DNA of 5,769 bases from Actinomycetota bacterium (GCA_009699565.1 WLNX01000114.1:1-5769), one strand, 5' to 3'. Numbered from the stretch's first letter, positions 1-5,769 are shown. The notes: a model not told the origin generated them from the letters alone. Translations and numbers: made by a program.

Positions 1-1037
<1,037 letters not shown>

Positions 1038-1070
1038 TCTCTTCACAGCTCCTCAGCCAGACATTCCGAA

Positions 1071-1135
1071 AGCCGCTCTCCTTGCGACTCCCCCTCCCCA
1101 CAGACTGCCCTTCTGAAACTCTCTCCACAGCGGCT
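1071..1135. repeat. 7-bp inverted repeat bracketing the purine-rich rpoD leader
   Basis: AGCCGCT at 1071-1077 pairs with AGCGGCT at 1129-1135, with a 51-nt loop between them. In the rpoD transcript the loop is almost all G and A, with GGGGAGGGGGAG (1100-1089) and AAGGAG (1083-1078). It could be a weak leader structure, but a stem this short with so long a loop may also arise by chance. Confidence 0.25.
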
Positions 1136-1156
1136 GAGCCTTTTCCTCTTCCAACT

Positions 1157-1183
1157 CGTATAGAGGAGGACTACAACCGCCAA
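1157..1183 (-). promoter_or_regulatory. Weak candidate rpoD promoter
   Basis: On the minus strand TTGGCG (1183-1178) is followed after 15 nt by TATACG (1162-1157). The -35 hexamer matches TTGACA at four positions and the -10 matches TATAAT at four, but the spacer is shorter than the usual 17. Transcription would start near 1150, giving a leader of about 110 nt. This is the best-looking pair I found on this strand, but chance is a real possibility. Confidence 0.25.
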
Positions 1184-1198
1184 GTGATTAATAGCACA

Positions 1199-1218
1199 AG
1201 CCGATTTCTGGCTCGGCT
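1199..1218. repeat. Small hairpin upstream of the GTP cyclohydrolase gene
   Basis: AGCCGA (1199-1204) and TCGGCT (1213-1218) form a 6-bp stem with an 8-nt loop, 35 nt before the GTG start at 1254. No T-run follows, so it is not a rho-independent terminator. It could be an operator half-site pair or leader hairpin; nothing in the sequence decides. Confidence 0.25.
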
Positions 1219-1223
1219 ACCCT
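1218..1223 (+). promoter_or_regulatory. Weak candidate -10 element for the GTP cyclohydrolase gene
   Basis: TACCCT fits the loose TANNNT pattern and would place the transcript start near 1230, leaving a short leader that includes the weak ribosome-binding site AGGCAGG at 1241-1247. No recognisable -35 hexamer lies 16-18 nt upstream, so support is low. Confidence 0.2.
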
Positions 1224-1253
1224 CACTCCAACCGCAATCGAGGCAGGTCCTCC

Positions 1254-2252
1254 GTGGAACCATCAACGCTCACCAATTCACCCGACGTCCAGAATTACGC
1301 ACCGGAGATTCACGTCTCGCTCTCGCGAGTCGGAGTAACCGGAGTCGAGAAGGTGATCAAGATCGGCGAACCCGGCGCGGAACAGTCCTACCACGCCCAG
1401 CTTGAATGCTTTGTTGACCTCGGTCCGAAGCAGAAGGGCGCGCACATGTCGCGCTTCGAGGAGGTAATCAACGAAGCGATTGGAGCGTTTGCCGTTGAGG
1501 GGAGCGCGCTCAAGGCCGAACAGCTTGCTCAGGCAATCGCAGAGCAGGTCCGCGAACGCCAAGACGCGCTGCGGGCCGAAGTAACGATCACGGCGCGATA
1601 CCCGGAGCACAAGCCGGCTCCCGTCTCGGGGATCAACACCCAAGAGATCTACACGCTGCGCGGAGCGGCGATCGCGAGCGAGGCCGGCACCCGCCGCGTT
1701 GTGGGAGTGACAGCCCAGGGAATGACAGCTTGCCCCTGCGCTCAGGAACTTGTTGCCGCCACCGCCCGCGAAAGGCTCGCCGGCCAAGGCTTTGACGCCG
1801 AGCAGATCGAGCAGATCATCGCCTCCGTTCCGATCGCCACGCACAACCAGCGCGGCCTCGGCACGCTCCACATCGGCGCGATCGAGGGCCGCCCGCTTGA
1901 CGTAGAAGCGGCCGACCTGCTGGCGATCGTCGAAGGCTCGATGTCAAGCGAGATCTACGAGCTGATGAAGCGCTCCGACGAGGGCTCCGTCGTTCAGAAG
2001 GCCCACAGTCGTCCCCGCTTTGTCGAGGACTGCGTGCGCGAGATGATTCAGGGCGTGATTGATCGCTATGGATCGCTCGATGACGGCACCTTCGTGTCAT
2101 CCCGCCAAGAGAACCTCGAAACCATCCATCAGCACAACGTCACAGCCGAGCGCTTCGGGCTGCTGGGCGAGCTGCGGCGCGAGTTCGAGACCGATGAACA
2201 CCTCGCACATCACACCTCGATGCGCGAGTGGCTTGACGCCGGCGGCCGCTAG
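1254..2252 (+). CDS. mptA: GTP cyclohydrolase, FolE2/MptA family (archaeal MptA-like)
   Basis: Metal-dependent GTP cyclohydrolase of the COG1469 family, acting in the cytosol at the first step of pterin synthesis. Bacterial FolE2 members make 7,8-dihydroneopterin triphosphate for folate; archaeal MptA makes the 2',3'-cyclic phosphate. The 332-residue protein opens with the family signature SPDVQ (residues 9-13) and SLSRVGVTGV (22-31), then KGAHMSR (61-67), GMTACPCAQ (156-164, with Cys160 and Cys162), PIATHNQRGLG (193-203, His197), SMSSEIYELMKRSDE (229-243), RFVEDCVREMI (255-265) and IHQHNVTAER (291-300). The Cys-containing motif and THNQRG are where the family's active-site and metal-binding residues lie. 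GMTACPCAQ and the ELMKRSDE and FVEDC blocks match my memory of the Methanocaldococcus protein better than typical bacterial FolE2, so the exact product is open. GTG at 1254 is the only start codon before the conserved DVQ motif; an in-frame TGA lies at 1185-1187. A weak AGGCAGG lies 6 nt upstream. The gene stands alone, and its stop interlocks with that of the convergent gene. Confidence 0.92.
   Translation: MEPSTLTNSPDVQNYAPEIHVSLSRVGVTGVEKVIKIGEPGAEQSYHAQLECFVDLGPKQKGAHMSRFEEVINEAIGAFAVEGSALKAEQLAQAIAEQVRERQDALRAEVTITARYPEHKPAPVSGINTQEIYTLRGAAIASEAGTRRVVGVTAQGMTACPCAQELVAATARERLAGQGFDAEQIEQIIASVPIATHNQRGLGTLHIGAIEGRPLDVEAADLLAIVEGSMSSEIYELMKRSDEGSVVQKAHSRPRFVEDCVREMIQGVIDRYGSLDDGTFVSSRQENLETIHQHNVTAERFGLLGELRREFETDEHLAHHTSMREWLDAGGR
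2249..2252. other. Interlocked stop codons (CTAG) of convergent genes
   Basis: The plus-strand cyclohydrolase gene ends in TAG at 2250-2252 and the minus-strand small membrane protein gene ends in TAG at 2251-2249. The two stops share the palindrome CTAG, so the genes overlap by 4 bp. No intergenic space remains for a terminator, so transcripts must run into the opposite gene or end inside coding sequence. Confidence 0.95.
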
Positions 2253-2665
2253 CCGTTGACGCGCTCGGCGCAGCGTTTTAGCTCTGCACCTGCGGGGACT
2301 TCAACACTGACCAGAGGCAGCTGGCCGGGCGAGTCGAAGACCTTCGCCGCGGCGTCGTTTCCGGCCAGCGACTGCGAGTCGCTGTTCCAAAGCGCGAGCA
2401 TCGTGTAGCTGCCGCCCGTCCCTTCGAACAGTACGGCGCGCGTCTTGCCCCAGTCCCAGCGTTTCGCGGGGCGAAGGCTGCCGGCTTCGATGTCCGCGCG
2501 CACCGCGCTGAGCGCGTCCTGCGAACGAGCCTGAGCCAAGCCGGCGCGCTTGACGCAGGCGGCGATCTCATTTGGAACCGGGTCGCGGTTGCCGACAACG
2601 ATGTAGATCGCCGTTCCGAACGACGCAGCGATGCACACCAGCAGAACAGCGAAGGCCCACTTCAT
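2249..2665 (-). CDS. Small single-pass membrane-anchored protein of unknown function
   Basis: I do not recognise this 138-residue protein. Residues about 4-24 (AFAVLLVCIAASFGTAIYIVV) form one hydrophobic segment followed directly by a polar chain, as in a signal anchor with an exported C-terminal domain; no clear signal-peptidase site is visible. The soluble part holds only two cysteines, C37 and C132, near its two ends, which could form a disulfide outside the cell (inference). The middle (about 68-95, RWDWGKTRAVLFEGTGGSYTMLALW) looks like beta strands. The start ATG (2665-2663) overlaps the pgsA stop as ATGA, and GAGAGGGG (2681-2674) lies 8 nt upstream, so translational coupling to pgsA is likely. 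It is the last gene of the minus-strand cluster. The codon pattern, good ribosome-binding site and tight coupling argue that it is a real gene. Confidence 0.8.
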   Translation of the reverse strand: MKWAFAVLLVCIAASFGTAIYIVVGNRDPVPNEIAACVKRAGLAQARSQDALSAVRADIEAGSLRPAKRWDWGKTRAVLFEGTGGSYTMLALWNSDSQSLAGNDAAAKVFDSPGQLPLVSVEVPAGAELKRCAERVNG

Positions 2666-3237
2666 TGCGTTGACCCCTCTCCCGCGTGCGCGCGACGCAG
2701 CTCAGCTTCGCGCAGGAGCCGACGCATGCCAAAGAAGTAGTCAATCCCGCTGGCGATCGTCACGGCGACCATCAGATAGACGAGAACATCAACCCAAGTT
2801 GGGGACGGGACGATCAGGATCAGAAGAAATATCGTCATCACCTGAACGGTCGTCTTGGCCTTCCCCCACCAGTTTGCAGCGATCACGACGCCCTCGGATC
2901 TGGCCGATATCCGTGCGACGGTCACGGCAAATTCGCGTGCCACGATCACCATTGCGACCCAAGCCGCCAGCCGCCCGAGGGAAACCAGCGAAAGCAGCGC
3001 CGCGATCACCAGAAGCTTGTCGGCGACCGGATCCATCAGCTTGCCGAAAGTGGTGACCTGTTCGCGTGTGCGCGCCAGCCAGCCGTCGAGCGCGTCGGTC
3101 ACCGACGCTGCGGCAAAGACGACGGCCGCGAGCACGTCACTGGTTTGACCGCCCCTCGAAAGCAGCGCCACCACTAGCACCGGCACGAGCAGAATCCGCA
3201 GAACCGTCAGCAGGTTTGGGAGGTTGAGCGTGAACAC
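2662..3237 (-). CDS. pgsA: CDP-diacylglycerol--glycerol-3-phosphate 3-phosphatidyltransferase
   Basis: Integral membrane enzyme that condenses CDP-diacylglycerol with glycerol-3-phosphate to phosphatidylglycerophosphate, the precursor of phosphatidylglycerol and cardiolipin. The 191-residue length is typical. The CDP-alcohol phosphotransferase signature D-x2-DG-x2-AR-x8-G-x3-D-x3-D is complete: D48, D51, G52, A55, R56, G65, D69 and D73. The N-terminus LNLPNLLTVLRILLVPV is characteristic of PgsA. Hydrophobic segments lie at about 10-26, 35-47, 74-100 and 130-163. The start is GTG at 3237; an in-frame TGA lies two codons further upstream, so no earlier start is possible. No good Shine-Dalgarno precedes it. 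The gene lies 48 bp after the exporter gene and overlaps the following small membrane protein gene by 4 bp. Other enzymes of this superfamily (phosphatidylinositol-phosphate or cardiolipin synthases) share the motif, but the N-terminal pattern favours PgsA. Confidence 0.92.
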   Translation of the reverse strand: MFTLNLPNLLTVLRILLVPVLVVALLSRGGQTSDVLAAVVFAAASVTDALDGWLARTREQVTTFGKLMDPVADKLLVIAALLSLVSLGRLAAWVAMVIVAREFAVTVARISARSEGVVIAANWWGKAKTTVQVMTIFLLILIVPSPTWVDVLVYLMVAVTIASGIDYFFGMRRLLREAELRRAHAGEGSTQ

Positions 3238-3285
3238 GACTGGTCAAGTATGGCGATCGGGCTAGTCGGGACGGCAGCTTGGCGC
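3238..3285 (-). other. Short spacer between the exporter gene and pgsA
   Basis: These 48 bp hold no visible terminator hairpin and no strong ribosome-binding site for the GTG-started pgsA. CATACT (3252-3247 on the minus strand) resembles a -10 element but has no -35 partner. Co-transcription of the exporter, pgsA and the small membrane protein is the simplest reading. Confidence 0.5.
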
Positions 3286-4209
3286 TTAAGCCTCGATTGC
3301 GGCCTCGGCGGGCATCGGTCGGGCCGACCTCGTCACTCCGACGCTCGCAGCGACCACGAGGCCGATCGAGAACAGTTGGAGCAGCGTCGGCTTCTGCCCA
3401 AGAACGATGAAGCCCGTGCAGACCGCGACTGCTGGCTCGATGCTCATCAGGGTCCCGAAAACTCTTGCCGGAAGCCTTCGCAGCGCCTCAAGTTCGAAGG
3501 TGTAAGGGATCAAGGAGCTGAGCAGGCCGATCACCGCTCCGACGAGAATAATGTGAGGCGTAACGAGCATCTCCCCGCCGGCCGCCACCCCAGGGATGAA
3601 GACAACAAGACTGCCGATCATCATCGCGATCGTCAGCCCGTCGCGATCGGGGAAGATCTCGCCGGCGCGCTGCGCAACAAGGATGTAGACGGCCCAGAAG
3701 AACGCCGACAGCAGCGCGATTAGAACGCCGGTCAGCTCGAGATCTCCCCCTCCCGACCACGGCTGCGCGATCAGTACCACTCCCCCAGCCGCCAGCAGAA
3801 CCCACAGCCCATCGAGGAGCCTGCGCGAGAAGACCGCCGCGATTGAGATTGGGCCGAGGAACTCGATCGTGGTTGCAATCCCGACGGGCAGACGCTCGAT
3901 CGCAGCGTAGAAGGAGAGGTTCATCGCTGCCAGCGTCAGACCAAAGACAAGAGCCATCTTGAACTGCTGCGGCGACCACTTGGAGACTTTTGGTCTTCCG
4001 AGCAGGAACAGAAAAAGGGATGCGAACGCCAGTCTCAGGAAGGTGGAACCGGAGACGCCGACTTCATCGAAGATCGTCACCGAGATCGCCGCCCCGAACT
4101 GAACCGAGACAATTGACCCGATGACGAGCGCCAACGGCGGGAAGCGGCCGAGAGTCCCCGAACCTTGCGGGATTGGCGAATCGTGATCTGTAGGTGTGGC
4201 TGCTGGCAT
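3286..4209 (-). CDS. EamA/DMT-family transporter, RhtA-like exporter
   Basis: Inner-membrane drug/metabolite superfamily transporter with about ten transmembrane helices from two EamA repeats (about residues 25-150 and 158-292). The closest relative I recognise is E. coli RhtA, the threonine/homoserine exporter. Shared blocks are AAMNLSFYAAIERLPVGIA (94-112), EFLGPISIAAVFSRR (116-130), AVYILVAQRAGE (173-184) and IPYTFELEALRRLPARVFG (234-252), followed by TLMSIEPAVA (253-262). The 307-residue length fits. ATG at 4209 gives a short polar N-terminus before the first helix; only a weak GGAT precedes it. The substrate cannot be read from sequence, so amino-acid export is an inference from the RhtA resemblance. 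It heads the minus-strand cluster with pgsA (48-bp gap) and is divergent from clpP, with 52 bp between the start codons. Confidence 0.9.
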   Translation of the reverse strand: MPAATPTDHDSPIPQGSGTLGRFPPLALVIGSIVSVQFGAAISVTIFDEVGVSGSTFLRLAFASLFLFLLGRPKVSKWSPQQFKMALVFGLTLAAMNLSFYAAIERLPVGIATTIEFLGPISIAAVFSRRLLDGLWVLLAAGGVVLIAQPWSGGGDLELTGVLIALLSAFFWAVYILVAQRAGEIFPDRDGLTIAMMIGSLVVFIPGVAAGGEMLVTPHIILVGAVIGLLSSLIPYTFELEALRRLPARVFGTLMSIEPAVAVCTGFIVLGQKPTLLQLFSIGLVVAASVGVTRSARPMPAEAAIEA

Positions 4210-4249
4210 CTTGACGATCCGGTGGCGCTGCGCCCGCTTGATGATGCCC

Positions 4250-4255
4250 TAGTCT
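4250..4255 (+). promoter_or_regulatory. Candidate -10 element for a leaderless clpP transcript
   Basis: TAGTCT fits the TANNNT -10 pattern of high-GC actinobacteria and lies exactly 6 nt before the clpP ATG at 4262, so transcription would begin at or next to the A of the start codon. No Shine-Dalgarno-like purine run is seen in 4240-4261. A TTGACG at 4211-4216 resembles a -35 element but lies 33 nt away, too far to pair with this hexamer. Confidence 0.45.
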
Positions 4256-4261
4256 GAACAG

Positions 4262-4843
4262 ATGCCGCTGATCCCGACCGTAATCGAGACGACTTCCCGT
4301 GGAGAGCGTGAGTATGACCTCTACTCGCGGATGCTCAACGACCGGATCATCTTCCTCGGTCAGCCGATCGACGACCAGATCGCAAACCTGGTCGTGGCCC
4401 AACTGCTGCACCTTGAGTCCGACGACCCCGAGAAGGACATCTCGATCTACATCAACTCGCCCGGCGGGTCGATCTATGCGGGCATGGCGATCTACGACAC
4501 GATGCAGTTCATCAAGCCCGACGTGCAGACAATCTGCTGCGGCGTTGCGATGTCAATGGGCTCGCTTCTGCTCACAGCCGGCGCTGAGGGCAAGCGTCTG
4601 GCGCTGCCAAACAGCCGGATCCTGATCCACCAGCCATCATCGGGCTTCCAAGGTCAATCGTCGGATATCGAGATCCACATGAACGAGATCCTCAAGACCC
4701 GTGCCCGGATCGACGAGCTCTACGCGCTCCACACCGGCCGAACGGTCGAGCAAGTTCACGAGGACATGGAGCGCGACCGCTTCTTCACGGCGGAGCAATC
4801 GGTCGAGTACGGCCTGATCGACCGCGTTCTTACCTCCCACTAG
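4262..4843 (+). CDS. clpP: ATP-dependent Clp protease proteolytic subunit
   Basis: Cytosolic serine peptidase that forms the tetradecameric barrel degrading proteins unfolded by ClpX or ClpC. The 193-residue protein has the full catalytic triad: Ser98 in GVAMSMGS, His123 in ILIHQPSSG and Asp172 in MERDRFF, matching Bacillus subtilis numbering. The N-terminus MPLIPTVIETTSRGEREYD and the YSRMLNDRIIFLG block are typical of the mature N-terminal loops, so the ATG at 4262 is firmly placed. SIYINSPGGSI (61-71) supplies the substrate-binding glycine-rich strand. No long propeptide is present. The gene is alone: the next gene runs in the opposite direction with an interlocked stop, so no clpX or second clpP follows directly. 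Its upstream region suggests a leaderless transcript. Confidence 0.97.
   Translation: MPLIPTVIETTSRGEREYDLYSRMLNDRIIFLGQPIDDQIANLVVAQLLHLESDDPEKDISIYINSPGGSIYAGMAIYDTMQFIKPDVQTICCGVAMSMGSLLLTAGAEGKRLALPNSRILIHQPSSGFQGQSSDIEIHMNEILKTRARIDELYALHTGRTVEQVHEDMERDRFFTAEQSVEYGLIDRVLTSH
4840..4843. other. Second interlocked CTAG stop pair
   Basis: clpP ends in TAG at 4841-4843 and the convergent split-barrel protein gene ends in TAG at 4842-4840, both within the palindrome CTAG. This is the same 4-bp arrangement as at the other convergent junction in the window, again leaving no terminator space. Confidence 0.95.
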
Positions 4844-5259
4844 ATCTGCAGCAGCGCATCACGGACCGAAGCGTCGCGCTCGCGCGCAGCCTCATCCGCC
4901 CAGTCCCAAACAACGCCGTCCTCGATAGCGAAGGTGGGGCGTTTGTGACTGCTTACAGATTCAACCCGGATCTCAACGGCGACAACCCCGTCAACTCCCG
5001 GCAGCGGGTCGGCGACGACCTGCGCGGTGCCGTGGGCGGTGAAGGCGACGTCTCCGGCGGCCAGCACCGTCAGCGCTACTCGCGGATCCTCCAGAAGCCT
5101 TTCGAGCGACCCCCTGCGTGCGCCAAGTGCGAGCACGATCCTCCGCTCGGACGCTCGGACCGCCGTGCTGACCGGGATTGCGTGCGGGCCGTCGCCGACG
5201 GTCGCCAGCATCGACACAGTCCCAGGCTTCCAATCCGGCAGCTCAAACTCACGTTCCAT
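4840..5259 (-). CDS. Pyridoxamine 5'-phosphate oxidase-like split-barrel protein
   Basis: A 139-residue protein resembling the small PNPOx-like FMN/F420-binding split-barrel families. Residues 13-69 show the typical order: a first strand pair (TVSMLATVGDGPHAIPVSTA), then a strand (RRIVLALGARRG), a helix with a charged turn (SLERLLEDPRVAL) and a further strand leading to VAFTAHGTAQVV (71-82). These correspond to the family's pattern of a substrate-facing hairpin and a phosphate-contacting region. The C-terminal part (about 92-120) adds strands including VVAVEIRVESVSSHK. Members bind FMN, F420 or haem-like cofactors and many are uncharacterised reductases, so the cofactor and substrate cannot be stated. 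The start ATG at 5259 has no Shine-Dalgarno; a TANNNT hexamer 6 nt upstream suggests a leaderless transcript. It converges on clpP and diverges from the DUF6159-like gene with only 26 bp between start codons. Confidence 0.8.
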   Translation of the reverse strand: MEREFELPDWKPGTVSMLATVGDGPHAIPVSTAVRASERRIVLALGARRGSLERLLEDPRVALTVLAAGDVAFTAHGTAQVVADPLPGVDGVVAVEIRVESVSSHKRPTFAIEDGVVWDWADEAARERDASVRDALLQI

Positions 5260-5265
5260 GCTGCC

Positions 5266-5271
5266 AAGGTA
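5266..5271 (-). promoter_or_regulatory. Candidate -10 element for the split-barrel protein gene (leaderless)
   Basis: On the minus strand TACCTT lies 6 nt before the ATG at 5259, matching TANNNT with a discriminator of the length expected for a transcript starting at the start codon. No clear -35 lies at 16-18 nt; TTGAAT at 5299-5294 is 22 nt away. Confidence 0.4.
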
Positions 5272-5272
5272 G

Positions 5273-5278
5273 TAGTTT
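5273..5278 (+). promoter_or_regulatory. Candidate -10 element for the DUF6159-like gene (leaderless)
   Basis: TAGTTT lies 7 nt before the ATG at 5286 and one base away from the opposing hexamer at 5266-5271, so the two would be back to back. No Shine-Dalgarno stronger than GCAGG is present. No convincing -35 is seen; it would fall inside the neighbouring coding sequence. Confidence 0.4.
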
Positions 5279-5285
5279 GCAGGCC

Positions 5286-5769
5286 ATGAACCGATTCAAG
5301 CGCGGATGGCAACTCTCAAAGCAGAGCTGGGCGGTTGTGAAGGCGGACAAGTCACTACTCGCGTTCCCGGTGATCTCGGTCGTCGCCGCGATCGTCACGA
5401 TGATCATCTTCTTCGGCGGCGGGATTGGCATCGCTGCGGCCGCCAATTCAGCGTGGGCCGCCCTCCCCTTGGTCATCATCGGCGCCTACCTGCTGACGGT
5501 GATCGGCATCTTCAGCGCCGTGGCGCTCGCGTCATGCGCAACAGAGGCGCTCGAGGGGCGCAGCACGACAGTCGGACAAGGCTTCACCGCGGCGCGCGGG
5601 CGGATGAAGCTGATCTTCGCTTGGGCGGCCGTTGCGCTCTCAGTCGGCCTTCTGATTTCCATCCTTCAAAGCCTTCTCGAGGAAGTGGCTGGGAGCCTTG
5701 CGAGCGCCATCCTCGGCGGCCTCGCCAGCTTCGCCTGGGCGGTCGCAACATTCTTCGTGATCCCGATCA
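5286..5769 (+). CDS. DUF6159-like multi-pass membrane protein, 3' end beyond window
   Basis: The first 161 codons of a membrane protein of unknown function. The opening MNRFKRGWQLSKQSWAVVKA followed by DKSLLAFPVIS resembles the N-terminus I remember for the DUF6159 family. Hydrophobic segments lie at about 24-52, 57-82, 108-128 and 137-161, so at least four helices are present, and a polar loop (84-107, with CATEALEGRSTTVGQGFTAARGR) separates the second and third. The final AWAVATFFVIPI resembles the conserved transmembrane block before the family's central region. ATG at 5286 is chosen because it starts the conserved N-terminal pattern and a TANNNT hexamer lies 7 nt upstream. The reading frame is open to the window edge. 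No catalytic motif is visible and no function can be assigned. Confidence 0.8.
   Translation, partial: MNRFKRGWQLSKQSWAVVKADKSLLAFPVISVVAAIVTMIIFFGGGIGIAAAANSAWAALPLVIIGAYLLTVIGIFSAVALASCATEALEGRSTTVGQGFTAARGRMKLIFAWAAVALSVGLLISILQSLLEEVAGSLASAILGGLASFAWAVATFFVIPI

Larger units (their letters stand above)
1038..1253. other. Divergent intergenic region between rpoD and the GTP cyclohydrolase gene
   Basis: This 216-bp gap must hold the promoters for both divergent genes. The rpoD side (1071-1135) is strongly purine-rich on the rpoD sense strand, with several GGAG/GGGG runs. A more AT-rich patch with TATA and TTAATA lies at about 1157-1195. I see no tRNA, riboswitch fold I can name, or rho-independent terminator. 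An open reading frame crosses the gap on the plus strand and runs into the cyclohydrolase gene out of frame; it resembles no protein I know and is probably fortuitous. Confidence 0.7.

Noticed and set aside
1199..1218. Rho-independent terminator
   Set aside because: The stem is only 6 bp, no U-run follows on either strand, and it lies in a divergent promoter region where a terminator is not expected.
1278..1871. Minus-strand reading frame of 197 codons
   Set aside because: Antisense to the conserved GTP cyclohydrolase; no recognisable domain, so a shadow frame.
3250..3723. Plus-strand reading frame of 157 codons
   Set aside because: Antisense to the exporter; highly charged, repetitive Arg/Asp/Glu composition typical of the complement of membrane-protein codons.
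4211..4239. Classic -35/-10 promoter for clpP starting with TTGACG at 4211
   Set aside because: The hexamers 16-18 nt downstream are GC-rich (CCGCTT-like) with no TATAAT resemblance; the TAGTCT next to the start codon is the better candidate.
4945..5289. Plus-strand reading frame of 114 codons
   Set aside because: Antisense to the split-barrel protein, which has the recognisable fold pattern; no independent support.

Overview
This 5.77 kb window looks like an ordinary, gene-dense stretch of chromosome from a high-GC bacterium (roughly 60% G+C by eye). The primary sigma factor, a DUF6159-like membrane protein and possible leaderless -10 elements suggest an Actinomycetota, most likely class Thermoleophilia (Solirubrobacterales-like). 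That placement rests on remembered resemblance, not on a search. I see no RNA genes, mobile elements, CRISPR arrays or phage genes, and no defence or other novel multi-gene system.

Layout from left to right: (1) the primary sigma factor gene rpoD/sigA on the minus strand, with its 3' end cut off by the window edge; (2) a 216-bp divergent intergenic region; (3) a GTP cyclohydrolase of the FolE2/MptA family on the plus strand, whose motifs are closer to archaeal MptA than to typical bacterial FolE2; (4) a minus-strand cluster, read right to left, of an RhtA/EamA-type exporter, the phosphatidylglycerophosphate synthase pgsA and a small single-pass membrane protein joined to pgsA by an ATGA overlap; (5) clpP on the plus strand; (6) a small minus-strand split-barrel (PPOX-like) flavin/cofactor-binding protein; (7) the first 161 codons of a DUF6159-like multi-pass membrane protein on the plus strand, running off the right edge.

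Most genes are housekeeping: transcription initiation, pterin/folate precursor synthesis, phospholipid head-group synthesis, amino-acid or metabolite export, and protein turnover. They do not form one pathway; neighbouring transcription units mostly alternate strand. The architecture is more interesting than the gene content. Both convergent gene pairs end in the same interlocked CTAG, in which each strand reads TAG. Three genes have a TANNNT hexamer 6-7 nt before ATG and no clear Shine-Dalgarno, as expected of leaderless transcripts. GATC, and especially CGATCG, is far more common than base composition predicts, while CTAG is scarce and sits mostly at gene boundaries.
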